A stretch of 64,000 nucleotides of DNA, from the NCBI GenBank assembly GCA_963845735.1, contig CAWJTR010000009.1:542738-606737 (forward strand), in the 5' to 3' direction. The notes beneath the pieces were generated by a model. The model did no database searches and was not told the DNA's origin. It saw only the letters and a program-made list of their open reading frames with translations. Position 1 is the stretch's first letter. Each line of letters opens with the position of its first letter. Of the stretch, positions 63,186-64,000 are shown piece by piece. Origin of the DNA: AP-15 sp963845735 (lineage in GTDB: Bacteria; Pseudomonadota; Alphaproteobacteria; ATCC43930; CGMCC-115725). A program made the position numbers and the translations under genes.

Positions 63186-63990
63186 ATGACCGATGCGGAG
63201 TGGGCGCTGATCGAGCCGCATTTGCCGGCGGCGAAGCGGCTCGGCCGGCCACGTTGCGTGGCACCGCGCGCGGTGGTGGAGGCGTTGCTCTATCTGTTGC
63301 GCACCGCCTCACCCTGGCGTTTGCTGCCGCGCGATTTCCCGAACCGCTCGACGGTCCAGCGTTACTTCTACGCCTGGCAAGCCGCAGGGGTGTGGAAAAC
63401 GATCAACGTCCTGCTGCTGCAACAGGCCCGCGAACGGGCAGGGCGCGAAGCCAGCCCTTCGGCCGGGGTAATCGACAGCCAATCGGTCAAGACGACGGAG
63501 AGCGGCGGCCCGCGCGGCGGAGCCTGTCCTCGGGCGCGGCATCGCCGCGACCCGGGGGATGCGTCAAGAAGATCAACGGTCGCAAGCGCCACATCATCAC
63601 CGATACAGTGGGGCATCTGGTGGCGGCAAAGGTCCACGCTGCCGACATCCAGGATCGTGACGGCGCGGAGACCTGCTGGCCTCGATCCGCTTCCTCTTTC
63701 CTTGGCTGCGACATTGTTTTCGCCTGACGGCGGTGACGCCGGGCGAGCAACTGGCCCTCGACCTGGCCGGACACGGCCAGTGGCAGATCGAAATCGTCTA
63801 GTGTTCTCATCGGCGCCACCTGATTTTACCTCCTGCCGCGGCGCTGGGTGGTCGAACGAACCTTTGCTCTTGGCTCAACCGAAGTCGCAGGCTCGCCAAA
63901 GACTTCGAGATGACGGAGGCCAGCAGCGAGGCTTGGCTTTACCTTGCTTCCGTCCAACTTATCGCGCGTCGCCTCGCTCGACCTACAACT
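63186..63990 (+). mobile_element. IS5-family transposase, degraded
   Basis: Reads MTDAEWALIEPHLPAAKRLG, YLLRTASPWRLLPRDFPN and GVIDSQSVKTTESGG (first catalytic aspartate), the signature of IS5/IS427-type transposases. Then the frame breaks around 63530, and INGRKRHIITDTVGHLVAA (second catalytic region) appears in another frame; the last part (FEMTEASSEAWLYLASVQLIARRL) is in yet another. The gene is therefore inactive or badly sequenced. The right end is near the window edge (about 63990); terminal inverted repeats were not resolved. Confidence 0.75.
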
Positions 63991-64000
63991 AATAGAGTTT

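Noticed and set aside
1..64000. tRNA or rRNA genes
   Set aside because: No sequence matching a T-arm consensus with a proper cloverleaf or conserved rRNA segments was recognised on reading; a covariance search was not possible.

Overview
The window looks like high-GC alphaproteobacterial chromosome. Pointers are a short COQ7-type ubiquinone hydroxylase next to DsbB, a YciB-type septation protein, Tat-dependent periplasmic proteins, class III cyclase/TPR proteins and many CaiB, MFS, VOC and Gfo/Idh/MocA genes. A Rhodospirillales-like soil or freshwater bacterium is my best guess; no rRNA or tRNA gene was seen to anchor this. At least 25 single-base frame breaks interrupt otherwise well conserved genes, several at homopolymers and some in compensating pairs. 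I read most of them as sequence errors (probably long-read assembly), so several proteins are described after joining frames.

Layout. 1-6 kb: two divergent TPR proteins and a Gfo/Idh/MocA oxidoreductase with an unusual N-terminal extension. 6.3-7.7 kb: a graveyard of remnants (DUF433/DUF5615 toxin-antitoxin, sulfotransferase, MFS) and a palindromic repeat. 7.7-13.5 kb: CaiB-type CoA-transferase, transglutaminase-like protein, a DUF4258/DUF2283 pair between a cyclase gene and a duplicated piece of its 5' end, and a MetE-like protein. 13.5-18.9 kb (minus strand): YqaA/DsbB/COQ7 operon, Uma2 nuclease, ABC exporter, lytic transglycosylase. 18.9-21.4 kb: an operon of an atypical type II dehydroquinase-like protein, a Gfo/Idh/MocA oxidoreductase and a D-2-hydroxyacid dehydrogenase. 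21.5-30.2 kb: an IS remnant, an AT-richer DCC/membrane fusion gene, two tiny membrane proteins and a giant PEP-CTERM surface protein whose centre is about 8.4 almost identical 396-bp (132-residue) tandem repeats.

30.9-38.9 kb: VOC dioxygenase, SMR exporter, RutE-like reductase, RlpA, then coenzyme F420 genes (CofC and a fused CofG-CofH/FbiC) and a DUF882 protein. 39.2-41.8 kb: a shrunken two-partner secretion pair (short TpsA-like protein; TpsB with most of its barrel missing). 42-52.8 kb: catabolic genes: arylsulfatase, zinc alcohol dehydrogenase, MFS, two amidohydrolases, CmcJ-like protein and a Baeyer-Villiger-type monooxygenase.

53-56.2 kb holds the most interesting functional unit. A HiPIP gene is divergent from an operon for a Cyc2-like fused cytochrome-porin and a lipoprotein diheme cytochrome c4. 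Together they could carry electrons from outside the cell, across the outer membrane, into the periplasm. 56.5-64 kb: MFS transporter flanked by two covarying hairpins, isochorismatase-like hydrolase, GST, amine oxidase, a membrane protein/winged-helix regulator/YciB operon with a palindromic operator candidate, and a decayed IS5-type transposase at the right edge.
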